A DNA stretch of 64,000 nt from Reyranella sp. (GTDB lineage Bacteria; Pseudomonadota; Alphaproteobacteria; Reyranellales; Reyranellaceae): positions 18,296 to 82,295 of the forward strand of contig NZ_SCVC01000003.1 in the NCBI RefSeq assembly GCF_004297405.1, in the 5' to 3' direction. Below, piece after piece: positions 33,576-42,744 of the stretch. The first letter of the stretch is position 1. Each line of letters begins with the position of its first letter. Made by a program: the position numbers and the translations under genes. Under the pieces are notes generated by a model. It did no database searches. It saw nothing but the letters and a program-made list of their open reading frames with translations, and was not told where the DNA came from.

Positions 33576-34919
33576 TCAGATACCGCGCGAATGGCGGCCG
33601 TCGGCATGGTGCAAGTGATGATCGAATGCCGCACAGACGAAGCGCACCAACGGCTGGCCACGCTCGGTGACCCTCAGCCTATCCCCTTCCCTCTCGACCA
33701 GGCCGTCATCGACGAGCGCCGGGAGCGCCTCGATCTCGGCCAGAAGGGCTTGCGACGACACTTGATGACGGTGGCAAACCTCTCCGAGATCGACAAAGAA
33801 GGTGCACATCAGACGCTCGATGATCTCGCCGCGCAGGCGATCGGCGGCGCAAAGCTCGAGGCCTCGCGCCGTTGCAAAAGTGGCGGCTTCCATGAGGGAC
33901 CGGTAACGCGTCGTATCGGTAGCGTTCTGCGTATAGCCGCAGGGCAGGCTCGAGATGGCCGAGGCGCCCAGGCCCACGACCCACGGCTGCTCCTCTGCGA
34001 CGTAACCCTGAAAGCTGCGGCGGAGCTGGCCGCGTCCTGCCGCCATCGCCAGAGCATCCTGGGGACGTGCATAGTGATCCAGCCCGACCTTCACATAGCC
34101 ACCGGCGAGCAACCGCTCCGACACGAGTGCCGACATGGCTGACCGCTGGGCCGCGCCTGGAAGGGCCTCGACATCGATCAGCTTCTGGCGTGCCTTCATC
34201 CACGGTACGTGAGCATAGGCAAACACTGCGAAGCGATCGGGCGCCAACTGCAAGGCCGCATCGAGCGTGCGCGCCAGCGTCTCGGGGGTCTGCCGCGGCA
34301 GACCATAGACGAGATCGATGTTGATGCGCCGGATGCCCGCCTCGCGCAGCCGACCGACCGCTGCTGCCGTGTCGTCGACCGACTGCAGCCGGTTGATCGC
34401 CTGCTGGACGTCGATATCGAAATCCTGAACGCCGAGGCTTACGCGACTAACGCCAATCTCCTGTAGCGCGCCGACGAGTGCCTCGTCGCAGAAACGAGGA
34501 TCGATTTCCATCGAGGTCTCTTCACCACAATGTCGATCGAAGCGGGCCCCAAGCTGCCTGGCGACCGACACGATCCGGTCCACGCCGAGTTGCGACGGCG
34601 TACCGCCACCCCACTGGATCGAACCGACGCAGAGATCGGGGGCCGCAGCCGCGACGAGGTCGATCTCCTTTGCCAACGCCCGCGCGTAGGCATCGAGTGA
34701 CCCCGGCCGATTCACCGCCGACGTATGGCAAGCACAGTACCAGCAGAGCCGGGCACAGAACGGAACATGCAGGTAGAACGTCGCGCTTGTGCGGGCGAGG
34801 TCCTGCAGCCAGGTCCGATGCTCGACCGGGCCGACACCGCCGTGAAACTGCGCTGCCGTTGGATAGCTAGTGTATCGCGGTACGGGACGGTCGTAAGTCG
34901 CGAGTGTGCGGGCGTCCAT
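33576..34919 (-). CDS. hemN: Oxygen-independent coproporphyrinogen III oxidase
   Basis: A 447-residue radical-SAM enzyme. RPVPRYTSYPTAAQFH at the start and the cluster motif C55-x3-C59-x2-C62 with C64 next (CARLCWYCAC) agree with HemN numbering plus the extra Cys. GGTPSQL, MEIDPRFCD and INIDLVYGLPRQTPE follow. It decarboxylates coproporphyrinogen III to protoporphyrinogen IX without oxygen, using two SAM molecules in the cytoplasm. Its ATG overlaps the universal stress protein stop by one base. A FixK-type box upstream of that gene implies induction at low oxygen, to make heme for the cbb3 oxidase. Confidence 0.93.
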   Translation of the reverse strand: MDARTLATYDRPVPRYTSYPTAAQFHGGVGPVEHRTWLQDLARTSATFYLHVPFCARLCWYCACHTSAVNRPGSLDAYARALAKEIDLVAAAAPDLCVGSIQWGGGTPSQLGVDRIVSVARQLGARFDRHCGEETSMEIDPRFCDEALVGALQEIGVSRVSLGVQDFDIDVQQAINRLQSVDDTAAAVGRLREAGIRRINIDLVYGLPRQTPETLARTLDAALQLAPDRFAVFAYAHVPWMKARQKLIDVEALPGAAQRSAMSALVSERLLAGGYVKVGLDHYARPQDALAMAAGRGQLRRSFQGYVAEEQPWVVGLGASAISSLPCGYTQNATDTTRYRSLMEAATFATARGLELCAADRLRGEIIERLMCTFFVDLGEVCHRHQVSSQALLAEIEALPALVDDGLVEREGDRLRVTERGQPLVRFVCAAFDHHLHHADGRHSRGI

Positions 34920-35755
34920 CAGTGGGAAACGAACAAAGGAACGGTCATGCTGGACAGCAGCGTGCGACTGGCGCCACCCAGGATCATCTCGCGCACGCGC
35001 GAATGGCCATAGAGGCCCATGACGACCAGGTCGATATCGTGGTCGGCCGCGCGAGAGAGAACCACACCACCGACATCCGAATCAGCTGCGACATCGCGCT
35101 GGACGGTGACATCGACACCGTGACGCGCCAGCCAATGCGCCACGTCGGCACCCGGCTCGGCACCATGGCCGTCGGGCGAGCTATGCGGATCGACGACCAG
35201 CACGATGACCTTCTTCGCCATCTGCAGGAGCGGGAGGGCATCTGCTGCCGCACGCGCGCTCTCTCGGCTGGCATTCCAGCACAACATCACCCGTTCACCA
35301 GGCTGTGAACGCACGCCGACATGCGGCACGATCAGCATGGGTCGGCCCGTCGCCAGCACGACGGCTTCGGGGAGATCGGAGGGTGTGGGCGTTTGGGCAT
35401 CAGGATCGGTCTGCCCGACGATGGTGAGATCGGCGTAACGCGCCTGGATCGCGAGCTCGCTGTCGATGAAACCGTCGACAGTCCGCCACTCATGCGAGAG
35501 ATGTCGTCCTTTCAGAGCTTTGTCGAAAGCAGCCCGCGCCGCCTCCGCATCGGCCTTGGCGCCAGCCTCGTAGGACGCGAACAGCGAGTCCATCGGCATG
35601 CCACCCTCGAAGAAGACGGGTGCCTCGAATGGCGGACGGGCATGGACCCCGACCAGATGGGCGCCATATCGCTGCGCAAGCTCTGCCGCAACGACGAGCC
35701 GTTGGCCGACGTTGGGCGCGGCATCGCAGTGGACGAGGATCGTCTTGTATCCCAT
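34919..35755 (-). CDS. Universal stress protein (two tandem UspA domains)
   Basis: A 278-residue protein from ATG 35755 following GGAGGAG. The first UspA domain begins YKTILVHCDAAPNVGQRLVV; the second ends with GLYGHSRVREMILGGASRTL, which carries the G-x2-G-x9-G(S/T) ATP-binding pattern. Double-domain Usp proteins of this type are frequent in FixK/FNR regulons of alphaproteobacteria. It overlaps hemN by one base, forming a usp-hemN operon, and has TTGAC-CTGC-GTCAA 54 bp upstream. Confidence 0.9.
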   Translation of the reverse strand: MGYKTILVHCDAAPNVGQRLVVAAELAQRYGAHLVGVHARPPFEAPVFFEGGMPMDSLFASYEAGAKADAEAARAAFDKALKGRHLSHEWRTVDGFIDSELAIQARYADLTIVGQTDPDAQTPTPSDLPEAVVLATGRPMLIVPHVGVRSQPGERVMLCWNASRESARAAADALPLLQMAKKVIVLVVDPHSSPDGHGAEPGADVAHWLARHGVDVTVQRDVAADSDVGGVVLSRAADHDIDLVVMGLYGHSRVREMILGGASRTLLSSMTVPLFVSH

Positions 35756-35808
35756 GGCCAATCTCCTCCGGTGACGCCTCCTTGTGCCGTCGGCGCACGG
35801 CGACCGCC

Positions 35809-35822
35809 TTGACCTGCGTCAA
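35809..35822. promoter_or_regulatory. FixK/Fnr-type box, usp-hemN promoter
   Basis: TTGAC-CTGC-GTCAA is a perfect inverted repeat matching the Fnr/FixK consensus TTGAY-N4-RTCAA. It lies 54 bp before the stress-protein ATG on the minus strand, and 34 bp before the divergent TauE-like ATG, so it could serve either side; the minus-strand gene fits class II spacing better. Confidence 0.7.
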
Positions 35823-35856
35823 GTCCATGGCCGGGCCGAAATGATCTACTGTCGGC

Positions 35857-36594
35857 ATGGAGACGATTGTCCGGTTCCTGGCGCTCTGCGGCGACGGGCT
35901 GCAAACGGCGGCAGCGAATCCTGCCGGATTGCCCGTTGCCATGCTTCTCGCCGGTTTGGCCGGCAGCCTCATTCATTGCACGGGCATGTGCGGGCCCTTC
36001 GTGCTCGGGCAGGTCATTGCCGACACGGATCGGCCAGCACCGGCCGGCTATGGGGAATGGCGTCGGCTCGCCGGAGCCGCGCTCGCGCCTTACCATCTCG
36101 GCCGCTTCACGACTTATGTGCTGCTGGGAGCGGTCGCCGGCGAGGCTACGGGACTCTTCGCCTCGACCGCGGCATTCGGCTGGTTGTCTGGCGCATTGCT
36201 GATCACGGCAGCGGCGTTACTGATCACACAAGCACTGGGACTGTCGCTGGGTATGAATGGACTCGGCCTTCAGGCCTCGCTGTCACGCCTCGCCGGATCC
36301 CTTGCCGGCGCCACGGGGAATGCCGCGAGATATGGCCTGGGGGTCCTGCTTGGTTTCCTGCCGTGTGGCTTGCTCTATGGCGCACTAGCCGCAGCAGCCG
36401 GCACAGGTTCCGGATTGGGCGGTGGTCTCGCCATGGCAGCTTTCGCGATCGGTACGATGCCTGCCTTGGTCGCCGTGGGTTGGGGTGGCCTGCTGATGCG
36501 CCGAAAGCTGCGCGGCGCAGGCCGGTGGATGAGCGCTCCCCTCCTGCTCGGGAACGCGTTGGTGATGCTTACGTTGGCGAGCCAGCGCTTCTAA
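35857..36594 (+). CDS. TauE/SafE (DsbD_2-like) membrane protein
   Basis: A 245-residue integral membrane protein with about six helices. The first contains GLAGSLIHCTGMCGPFVLGQ, the conserved Cys pair (HCxGMCG) of the sulfite exporter TauE/SafE, UreH or DsbD_2 type; a second Cys lies in GLLGFLPCGLLYGAL-type sequence. Proteins of this kind are repeatedly found beside cbb3 oxidase genes and may move copper or electrons for oxidase assembly. The gene is divergent from usp-hemN across a FixK box, and its 3' end overlaps the DUF2189 gene by 26 bp tail to tail. Confidence 0.8.
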   Translation: METIVRFLALCGDGLQTAAANPAGLPVAMLLAGLAGSLIHCTGMCGPFVLGQVIADTDRPAPAGYGEWRRLAGAALAPYHLGRFTTYVLLGAVAGEATGLFASTAAFGWLSGALLITAAALLITQALGLSLGMNGLGLQASLSRLAGSLAGATGNAARYGLGVLLGFLPCGLLYGALAAAAGTGSGLGGGLAMAAFAIGTMPALVAVGWGGLLMRRKLRGAGRWMSAPLLLGNALVMLTLASQRF

Positions 36595-37390
36595 CAGGTT
36601 CGGGCAACGCCTCGAAGCGTACGATGTCGCGATAGGCATGCCATGTCGAATGCGCCACGACCGGCAACACGAGGATCAAGCCAAGAAAGCCAGGCACCAT
36701 CGCCATGGTGACCAGCATGACGATCAGCCCGGCCCACAGGAGCATCGGCTTGGGATTGAGCTTTACTGCAGCGACCGAGATGGCGATTGCTTCGAACAGG
36801 TTCGAGCAGCGGCGGTCCAGGAGATAGGGAATCGAAAAGGCCCCGATGATGAACGCCACTGCGGCGAGCACGGCGCCAATCGCTACGCCTGCCGCAAGAA
36901 ATGGCAGGCTGCGTGTCGCGTGCCAGAGCAGATCCGTAAAATGGGTCCAGGACGGGACGCTCTGCCAGGGAAAGATGGCAAAGAGAAGCTGCGCGATACG
37001 CATCCAGGCGAGATGCAGCAACAGCAGGGCGAGGCCCATCAGGGCGATCTGATCGGCATTGCGACGCCAGGCACTCAAGGTGGCGTCGCCATCGACAGGC
37101 AAGCCGGCTTCGAGTCTCCGGCTGGTTTCGTAGAGCCCGACCGCAATGAACGGCCCGACAAAGAAGAAGCCGGCGCTGAGCGGCAATACTAGCGAGGGAT
37201 AGTCGAACCGCAGCAGCAGCGCGATGGCCAGCCAGCCTATGACAACGGGGAACACACCGTAAGACAGGCTGATGACCGGGACGGTCCATAGATCGTTCCA
37301 GCCCGCCGCCAGCCAGGTCCATGGCCGATCGATTGCGACGCGCCGGATGCGCGGCTGCGGTCCGGGGAAAACCGCAATGGACTCGCTCAT
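36569..37390 (-). CDS. DUF2189 membrane protein
   Basis: A 273-residue protein with about six hydrophobic helices (VISLSYGVFPVVIGWLAIAL, LVLPLSAGFFFVGPFIAVGL, IALMGLALLLLHLAWMRIAQ, FLAAGVAIGAVLAAVAFIIG, and others). RVAIDRPWTWLAAGWNDLW near the start and YRDIVRFEALPEPV at the end are typical of DUF2189, often called cytochrome c oxidase subunit I-like membrane protein in annotations. It is divergent from ccoN with one FixK-type box between them, which suggests co-regulation with the oxidase. Function unknown. Confidence 0.8.
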   Translation of the reverse strand: MSESIAVFPGPQPRIRRVAIDRPWTWLAAGWNDLWTVPVISLSYGVFPVVIGWLAIALLLRFDYPSLVLPLSAGFFFVGPFIAVGLYETSRRLEAGLPVDGDATLSAWRRNADQIALMGLALLLLHLAWMRIAQLLFAIFPWQSVPSWTHFTDLLWHATRSLPFLAAGVAIGAVLAAVAFIIGAFSIPYLLDRRCSNLFEAIAISVAAVKLNPKPMLLWAGLIVMLVTMAMVPGFLGLILVLPVVAHSTWHAYRDIVRFEALPEPVRSAGSPT

Positions 37391-37447
37391 GGCATTTCAC
37401 TCTCGAAGTGCATGCGTCACTTGATATCGGTCCAGCCGACGCGGGCC

Positions 37448-37461
37448 TTGACCCAAATCAA
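37448..37461. promoter_or_regulatory. FixK/Fnr-type box, ccoN promoter
   Basis: TTGAC-CCAA-ATCAA lies 53 bp before the ccoN ATG. A TAGGGT at 37483-37488 is placed where a class II -10 would be, giving a leader of about 20 bases. The divergent DUF2189 gene starts 58 bp on the other side. Confidence 0.75.
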
Positions 37462-37514
37462 GGTTCTCCGGTGGCGATCTCCTAGGGTCCGCCCGACCTT
37501 CGCGGGGAGAAAGC

Positions 37515-38978
37515 ATGTCGAGCCAAGCAGTCCTGAATACCGGTCGCCCGCCCGCGCCGCGCTACGTCGAAGATGTGATCCGAGCGGCGGTTGTCCTGTC
37601 GATGTTCTGGGGCGTCGTTGCTTTCCTGGCGGGCGTCGTCATCGCTGCCCAACTCGTCTGGCCCCAACTCAGCTTCGACAGCGAGTATTTGACCTTTGGT
37701 CGCCTGCGGCCGCTGCACACGTCGGCCGCCATCTTCGCGTTCGGCGGCACGGCACTGATCGGCACGGCCTTCCATGTCGTACAGCGCACCTGCCGTGCCC
37801 GCCTGTTCGGTGGCGCACCGCTCGGTTGGTTCGTTCTGCTTGGCTACCAGTTCTTCATCGTCACGGCCGCCGCCGGCTACCTGCTCGGCATCACCCAGAG
37901 CAAGGAATACGCCGAGCCGGAATGGTTCGTCGATCTCTGGCTGACAATCGTCTGGGTCGCCTACCTGGTGGCCTATCTCGGCACCGTGCTGAAGCGCGAA
38001 GAGCCGCATATCTACGTGGCAAACTGGTTCTACCTCGCCTTCATCATCACCATCGCCGGCCTGCACATCGTCAACAACATGGCGATACCGGTGTCGATCA
38101 CCGGCTCCAAGAGCTACGGCGCATGGTCGGGCGTCCAGGATGCCATGATCCAGTGGTGGTACGGGCACAACGCCGTCGGTTTCTTCCTGACTGCCGCCTT
38201 CCTCGGCATGATGTACTATTACATCCCGAAGGCTGCGAACCGTCCGGTCTACTCCTACCGGTTGTCGATCGTGCACTTCTGGTCCCTGGTGTTCATGTAC
38301 ATCTGGGCCGGTCCGCACCACCTGCACTACACGTCGCTGCCTGACTGGGCCCAGACGCTGGGCATGGTCTTCTCCGTCATGCTGTGGATGCCGAGCTGGG
38401 GCGGCATGATCAACGGCCTGATGACGCTCTCCGGTGCCTGGGACAAGTTGCGCACCGATCCTGGCCTGCGCTTCTCGGTCACCGCCGTCGGCTTCTACGG
38501 CATGGCGACCTTCGAAGGCCCGGTCATGTCGATCAAGGCCGTCAACTCGCTCAGCCACTACACCGACTGGACAATCGGCCATGTCCATTCCGGCGCCCTG
38601 GGCTGGGTCGCCTTCATCGTGTTCGGTACGCTCTACTACATGGTGCCGAAGATGTGGAACCGCCCGGCCATGTGGTCGACGCGCTTGATCGGCTGGCACT
38701 ACTGGATCGCCACTATCGGCATCGTTCTCTACATCACCGCGATGTGGGTGAGCGGCATCATGCAGGGCCTGATGTGGCGCGCCTACGACGAGCTGGGCTT
38801 CCTGCAGTACTCGTTCGTCGAGACCGTCGCGGCCATGCAGCCCTTCTACTTCATCCGCTTCCTGGGCGGGGTCTGCTTCCTGACCGGCGGACTGCTCATG
38901 GCCTACAACATGTGGCGCACGATCCGCAGCGAAGCCGTAGTGACTTCCGCGCGTCACCAGCCCGCTCTCGCGGCTTAG
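37515..38978 (+). CDS. ccoN: cbb3-type cytochrome c oxidase subunit I
   Basis: A 487-residue, twelve-helix heme-copper oxidase subunit. [20 protein letters not shown] holds the low-spin heme His; [20 protein letters not shown] contains the copper-B/active-site His and Tyr block; [18 protein letters not shown] supplies the two further copper-B His residues; [13 protein letters not shown] carries the high-spin heme ligand. It reduces oxygen to water with very high affinity. First gene of an ordered ccoNOQP-GHIS set with a FixK-type box upstream. Confidence 0.97.
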   Translation: MSSQAVLNTGRPPAPRYVEDVIRAAVVLSMFWGVVAFLAGVVIAAQLVWPQLSFDSEYLTFGRLRPLHTSAAIFAFGGTALIGTAFHVVQRTCRARLFGGAPLGWFVLLGYQFFIVTAAAGYLLGITQSKEYAEPEWFVDLWLTIVWVAYLVAYLGTVLKREEPHIYVANWFYLAFIITIAGLHIVNNMAIPVSITGSKSYGAWSGVQDAMIQWWYGHNAVGFFLTAAFLGMMYYYIPKAANRPVYSYRLSIVHFWSLVFMYIWAGPHHLHYTSLPDWAQTLGMVFSVMLWMPSWGGMINGLMTLSGAWDKLRTDPGLRFSVTAVGFYGMATFEGPVMSIKAVNSLSHYTDWTIGHVHSGALGWVAFIVFGTLYYMVPKMWNRPAMWSTRLIGWHYWIATIGIVLYITAMWVSGIMQGLMWRAYDELGFLQYSFVETVAAMQPFYFIRFLGGVCFLTGGLLMAYNMWRTIRSEAVVTSARHQPALAA

Positions 38979-38989
38979 GAGACGCGCAA

Positions 38990-39715
38990 ATGTTCATTCG
39001 TCACGAGGCGATCGAAAAGAACGCCATCCTGCTGGTGATCCTGACCCTGATTACGGTCTCGATCGGCGGCCTGGTGCAGATCATCCCGCTCTTCTCCATC
39101 GAGACCACGATCGAGCGGGTCGACGGGGTTCGCCCCTACACGCCACTCGAACTGCTGGGCCGCAACATCTACATCCGCGAGGGCTGCTACACCTGCCACA
39201 GTCAGCAGATCCGCCCCTTCAAGGATGAAGTCGAGCGTTACGGTCACTACAGCCTCGCCGCCGAGAGCATGTACGACCGGCCGTTCCAATGGGGCTCCAA
39301 GCGCACGGGGCCGGACCTCGCGCGCGTCGGCGGCCGCTACTCCAACGACTGGCATGTCGCCCATCTCATCTCGCCACGCGCCGTCGTGCCGGAGAGCGTC
39401 ATGCCCGCCTATCCGTTCCTCGCCGAAAAGAAGCTCGACTACAGCGACATCGCAAAACACCTCGAAGCCCTGCGTGCGGTCGGCACGCCTTACACCGACG
39501 CAATGATCGCCAACGCCCGCGCCGACCTCGAAGCGCAGGTCAATCCGGACCTCGATCCGACAGCGATGGAGAAGCGGTATCCGCGGGCCGTCGTCGGCAA
39601 GTTCAACGCCGACTCGACGGCGATCACCGAGATGGATGCGCTCGTAGCCTACTTGCAGATGCTGGGCACGCTGGTGCGCTTCGGCGACATCCCGCCCGAG
39701 CGGCTGCGGCAATAG
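38990..39715 (+). CDS. ccoO: cbb3 oxidase monoheme cytochrome c subunit
   Basis: A 241-residue membrane-anchored cytochrome c, start set by TTAGGAGACG nine bases upstream. The N-terminal helix ([20 protein letters not shown]) anchors it. Heme c binds at CYTCH in [20 protein letters not shown], with the axial Met in [28 protein letters not shown] is the highly conserved CcoO core. It relays electrons from CcoP to the CcoN active site. Eleven bases separate it from ccoN. Confidence 0.97.
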   Translation: MFIRHEAIEKNAILLVILTLITVSIGGLVQIIPLFSIETTIERVDGVRPYTPLELLGRNIYIREGCYTCHSQQIRPFKDEVERYGHYSLAAESMYDRPFQWGSKRTGPDLARVGGRYSNDWHVAHLISPRAVVPESVMPAYPFLAEKKLDYSDIAKHLEALRAVGTPYTDAMIANARADLEAQVNPDLDPTAMEKRYPRAVVGKFNADSTAITEMDALVAYLQMLGTLVRFGDIPPERLRQ

Positions 39716-39725
39716 GGGAACGGAC

Positions 39726-39875
39726 ATGACTCTCGAAGCGCTTGGCGAGCTGCTGACCTCGATCTGGACGATCTGGGCGATCCTGGTCTTCGCCGGCATC
39801 GCCTTCTGGGCATGGCGTCCGAAAAACCGGCGCCGGTTCGAGAAGGACGCCCGCATCCCGCTCAACGACGAATGA
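39726..39875 (+). CDS. ccoQ: cbb3 oxidase small subunit CcoQ
   Basis: A 49-residue single-span protein starting MTLEALGELLTSIWTIWAIL, with the hydrophobic helix (IWAILVFAGIAFWAW) followed by a basic and then acidic tail (RPKNRRRFEKDARIPLNDE). Size, topology and position between ccoO and ccoP identify CcoQ, which stabilises the assembled oxidase. It starts 10 bases after the ccoO stop. Confidence 0.9.
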   Translation: MTLEALGELLTSIWTIWAILVFAGIAFWAWRPKNRRRFEKDARIPLNDE

Positions 39876-39888
39876 CGAAGGACCGGCC

Positions 39889-40749
39889 ATGCCGACCAAG
39901 ATCGAGAAGGATACGCTGTCGGGCCAGAACACGACTGGCCACGAGTGGGATGGCGTCAAGGAACTGAACACGCCACTGCCGACCTGGTGGATCTATACCT
40001 TCTACGCCACGGTGGTGTTCGCCATCGTCTACTGCGCCCTCTACCCGTCCTGGCCGTGGCTGAACGGCCACGCGAAGGGCATGCTGGGTTACTGGAGCCG
40101 TGCCGAGCTTACCCAGGAGCTCGATGCCCAGGCCAAGGCACGCTCAGGCTTCGTCGATCGCATTCGGGCCACTTCGCTCGCCGATATCGCCAAGGAACCG
40201 GAGCTCTTCAACTTCGCGATGGCTGGCGGTCGCTCGGCTTTCCAGACGAACTGCATGCAGTGCCACGGCGCCGGTGGTGCGGGCAGCCGCGGATTCCCCA
40301 ACCTAGTGGACGACGACTGGATCTGGGGCGGCAGTCTCGAGCAGATCCGCGCCACGATCGAGCACGGCATCCGCAATACCGACGACAAGTCCCGCCAGTC
40401 GATGATGCCGCGCTTCGGCGTCGACGGCCTGCTGACGGGCACCCAGGTCGCCGCGGTAACGGACTATGTGCTGAGCCTGTCCGGCAAGGCGAAAGCCACA
40501 CCGGAAGGCACGCAGCTCTTCCAGGAACAGTGCGCGGCCTGCCACGGCCCCGACGGAAAGGGCAACCAGGAGCTTGGCGCGCCCAGCCTCGCGGACGGGA
40601 TCTGGCTCTATGGCGGCGATCGTGATGCGATCTACCGGTCGATCTTCTACGCCCGCAACGGCAGCATGCCGGCCTGGGCCGGACGCCTCGACGAAGCGAC
40701 CATCAAGATGCTCACGATCTACGTCCACGCGCTGGGCGGCGGCCGCTAG
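39889..40749 (+). CDS. ccoP: cbb3 oxidase diheme cytochrome c subunit
   Basis: A 286-residue membrane-anchored diheme cytochrome c. HEWDGVKELNTPLPTWWIYT is the conserved CcoP N-terminus leading into one helix. Two heme sites follow: CMQCH in QTNCMQCHGAGGAG and CAACH in EQCAACHGPDGKG, with MMPRFG and MPAWAGRL as likely Met ligands. It accepts electrons from soluble or membrane cytochrome c and passes them to CcoO. Confidence 0.97.
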   Translation: MPTKIEKDTLSGQNTTGHEWDGVKELNTPLPTWWIYTFYATVVFAIVYCALYPSWPWLNGHAKGMLGYWSRAELTQELDAQAKARSGFVDRIRATSLADIAKEPELFNFAMAGGRSAFQTNCMQCHGAGGAGSRGFPNLVDDDWIWGGSLEQIRATIEHGIRNTDDKSRQSMMPRFGVDGLLTGTQVAAVTDYVLSLSGKAKATPEGTQLFQEQCAACHGPDGKGNQELGAPSLADGIWLYGGDRDAIYRSIFYARNGSMPAWAGRLDEATIKMLTIYVHALGGGR

Positions 40750-40767
40750 GCAGTATGCGGGCGGATC

Positions 40768-42255
40768 ATGGGTATCGACACAAAGGTCCGGGATGACGAA
40801 GCGGTCTCGCTCGCCGCACAGAAGGCCGAGCTGCCGCTTTACGTCACCCGGATCAAGGTTTACCCGCGCGCGATTGCCGGCCAGTGGCGGCGAATCAAAT
40901 GGGCCGTCCTCGTCCTGCTGCTCGGCCTCTACTATCTGGTGCCCTGGCTGCGCTGGGACCGCGGACCCAATGCACCCGCCCAGGCGATCCTGATCGACCT
41001 CGATGGCCGGCGCGGCTGGTTCTTCGACGTCGTCATCTGGCCGCAGGAAGTCTATTTCGTCACCGGCCTCCTGATTCTGGCCTCGCTCGGCCTGTTCTTC
41101 GCCTCATCCCTGTTCGGACGTGTGTGGTGCGGCTTCACTTGTCCGCAGACCGTCTGGACTGATCTCTTCATGCTGGTCGAACGCTGGATCGAAGGCGATC
41201 GCAATGAGCGCATGCGCTTCGACCGCCAGCCGATGTCGGCAACCAAGGCCGCCCGCAAGGGCTTGAAGCATATCGCTTGGCTTGTCATCGCAGCGGCGAC
41301 GGGCGGCGCCTGGGTGTTCTACTACGTCGACGCTCCGACCACGCTGATCAAGATCTTCCGCGGTGAGGCCTCACTCGAAGTCTACACCTTCGTCGGATTG
41401 TTCACCGCGACCACCTACGTCCTGGCAGGTTGGGCGCGCGAGCAGGTCTGCACCTACATGTGTCCCTGGCCGCGCTTCCAGGCAGCGATGCTCGACGAAC
41501 AGAGCCTGAGCGTCACCTATCAGAAGTGGCGCGGCGAACAACGCGGCAAGCACAAGGCCGGCGATACCTGGGACGGTCGCGGCGACTGCGTCGACTGCCG
41601 GCTGTGCGTTGCCGTCTGCCCGACAGGCATCGACATCCGCGATGGCCAGCAGATCGAATGCATTGGGTGTGGCCTCTGCATCGACGCCTGCACCCAGACC
41701 ATGGACAAGGTCGGCCGGCCGCTCGGCCTCATCTGCTGGGACACCTTGGCCAACCAGCATGCCAAGGAGAGCAGCGCGACCAAAGGCACTGGCCGCGTGG
41801 CGTGGCGGCCGCTACGGCCGCGCACCCTGCTCTATGCGGGCCTGCTCTGCCTCGTGTCGGCAATCATGCTGGTGGCGTTCCTGCTGCGCAGCGACGCAGA
41901 ATTGACGGTACAGCGCGACCGCAGCCCGAACTATGTCCGTTTGTCCAACGGTGACATTCGCAACTCCTATACCCTCAAGATCCTGAACAAGCGCCGCGAA
42001 GAGGCTCACTTCCGGCTCTCCATCGAAGGCCTGCCTTCGGCCGTGCTGGGATTCGTCGGCGCCGATGCTGACGGTGCGTCGGGAGCCACGACCTTGGCTG
42101 TGCACCCCGACATGGTCGGCACCTTCCGGGTGCTTGTCACGGTTCCGTCGAAGGAGGCGCCCGCGGGCTCCAAGCCCATCACGTTCGAAGTGCGCGAGAC
42201 GTCACAGGCCCGCCGAGCCTCGCACGATGCCGTCTTTGTCGGACCTGTCCGTTAA
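40768..42255 (+). CDS. ccoG: cbb3 oxidase accessory protein CcoG (RdxA/FixG)
   Basis: A 495-residue membrane ferredoxin-like protein. Five or so helices surround two 4Fe-4S motifs, DCVDCRLCVAVCPTGID and ECIGCGLCIDACTQTMDK, at about residues 270-320. WCGFTCPQTVWTDLFMLVER and REQVCTYMCPWPRFQAAMLD add further Cys pairs. The C-terminal Ig-like domain ends the protein. CcoG reduces Cu(II) to Cu(I) for insertion into the oxidase. It begins the ccoGHIS assembly group, 18 bp after ccoP. Confidence 0.95.
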   Translation: MGIDTKVRDDEAVSLAAQKAELPLYVTRIKVYPRAIAGQWRRIKWAVLVLLLGLYYLVPWLRWDRGPNAPAQAILIDLDGRRGWFFDVVIWPQEVYFVTGLLILASLGLFFASSLFGRVWCGFTCPQTVWTDLFMLVERWIEGDRNERMRFDRQPMSATKAARKGLKHIAWLVIAAATGGAWVFYYVDAPTTLIKIFRGEASLEVYTFVGLFTATTYVLAGWAREQVCTYMCPWPRFQAAMLDEQSLSVTYQKWRGEQRGKHKAGDTWDGRGDCVDCRLCVAVCPTGIDIRDGQQIECIGCGLCIDACTQTMDKVGRPLGLICWDTLANQHAKESSATKGTGRVAWRPLRPRTLLYAGLLCLVSAIMLVAFLLRSDAELTVQRDRSPNYVRLSNGDIRNSYTLKILNKRREEAHFRLSIEGLPSAVLGFVGADADGASGATTLAVHPDMVGTFRVLVTVPSKEAPAGSKPITFEVRETSQARRASHDAVFVGPVR

Positions 42256-42267
42256 AGGAGCTTGCCG

Positions 42268-42744
42268 ATGAGCACTACTCTCGCGTCGCGCGGTCGCTAC
42301 ATTCCCTGGCTCTTCGTCCTGGGGTTCATGCTCGTCGTCGCGGTCAACGGCACCATGATCTGGTTTGCCGTGGGGTCATTCTCGGGCCTCTATACGCCCA
42401 AGCCCCGCGATCGTGGGCTGCGTTACAACGACGTCCTCACCGCCCAGCAAAGCCGGGATATTCTAGGATGGCGCATCGAATCGAGGTGGCAACCGGAGAG
42501 CCATCGGCTCGACCTCACCTTGTTAGATCGCGACGGTCGGCCACTCACCAACGCTCACGCTACCGTCGAACTGGTCCGACCCACGGAAAAGCGACCACCG
42601 CTCGCCATCGCCATGGCCATTGTCGGGCCGGGACAGCTCGCCGGGACGGTGGACCTGCCAGCCCGCGGGAACTGGGACATCGACATCGTGATCGAGCGAG
42701 ACGGCCAGCGCTTCGCGCAGACGCGCCGGATGTTCCTGCAATGA
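42268..42744 (+). CDS. ccoH: cbb3 oxidase assembly protein CcoH (FixH)
   Basis: A 158-residue protein from ATG 42268 after AAAGGAG. One N-terminal helix (IPWLFVLGFMLVVAVNGTMIW) precedes a periplasmic FixH domain with YTPKPRDRGLRYNDVLTAQQ and WDIDIVIERDGQRFAQTRRM. It helps assemble or stabilise the CcoNOP complex. Its stop overlaps the ccoI ATG (ATGA). Confidence 0.93.
   Translation: MSTTLASRGRYIPWLFVLGFMLVVAVNGTMIWFAVGSFSGLYTPKPRDRGLRYNDVLTAQQSRDILGWRIESRWQPESHRLDLTLLDRDGRPLTNAHATVELVRPTEKRPPLAIAMAIVGPGQLAGTVDLPARGNWDIDIVIERDGQRFAQTRRMFLQ

Noticed and set aside
37482..38957. 491-codon minus-strand frame over ccoN
   Set aside because: CcoN is unmistakable on the plus strand; the antisense product is a low-complexity shadow.
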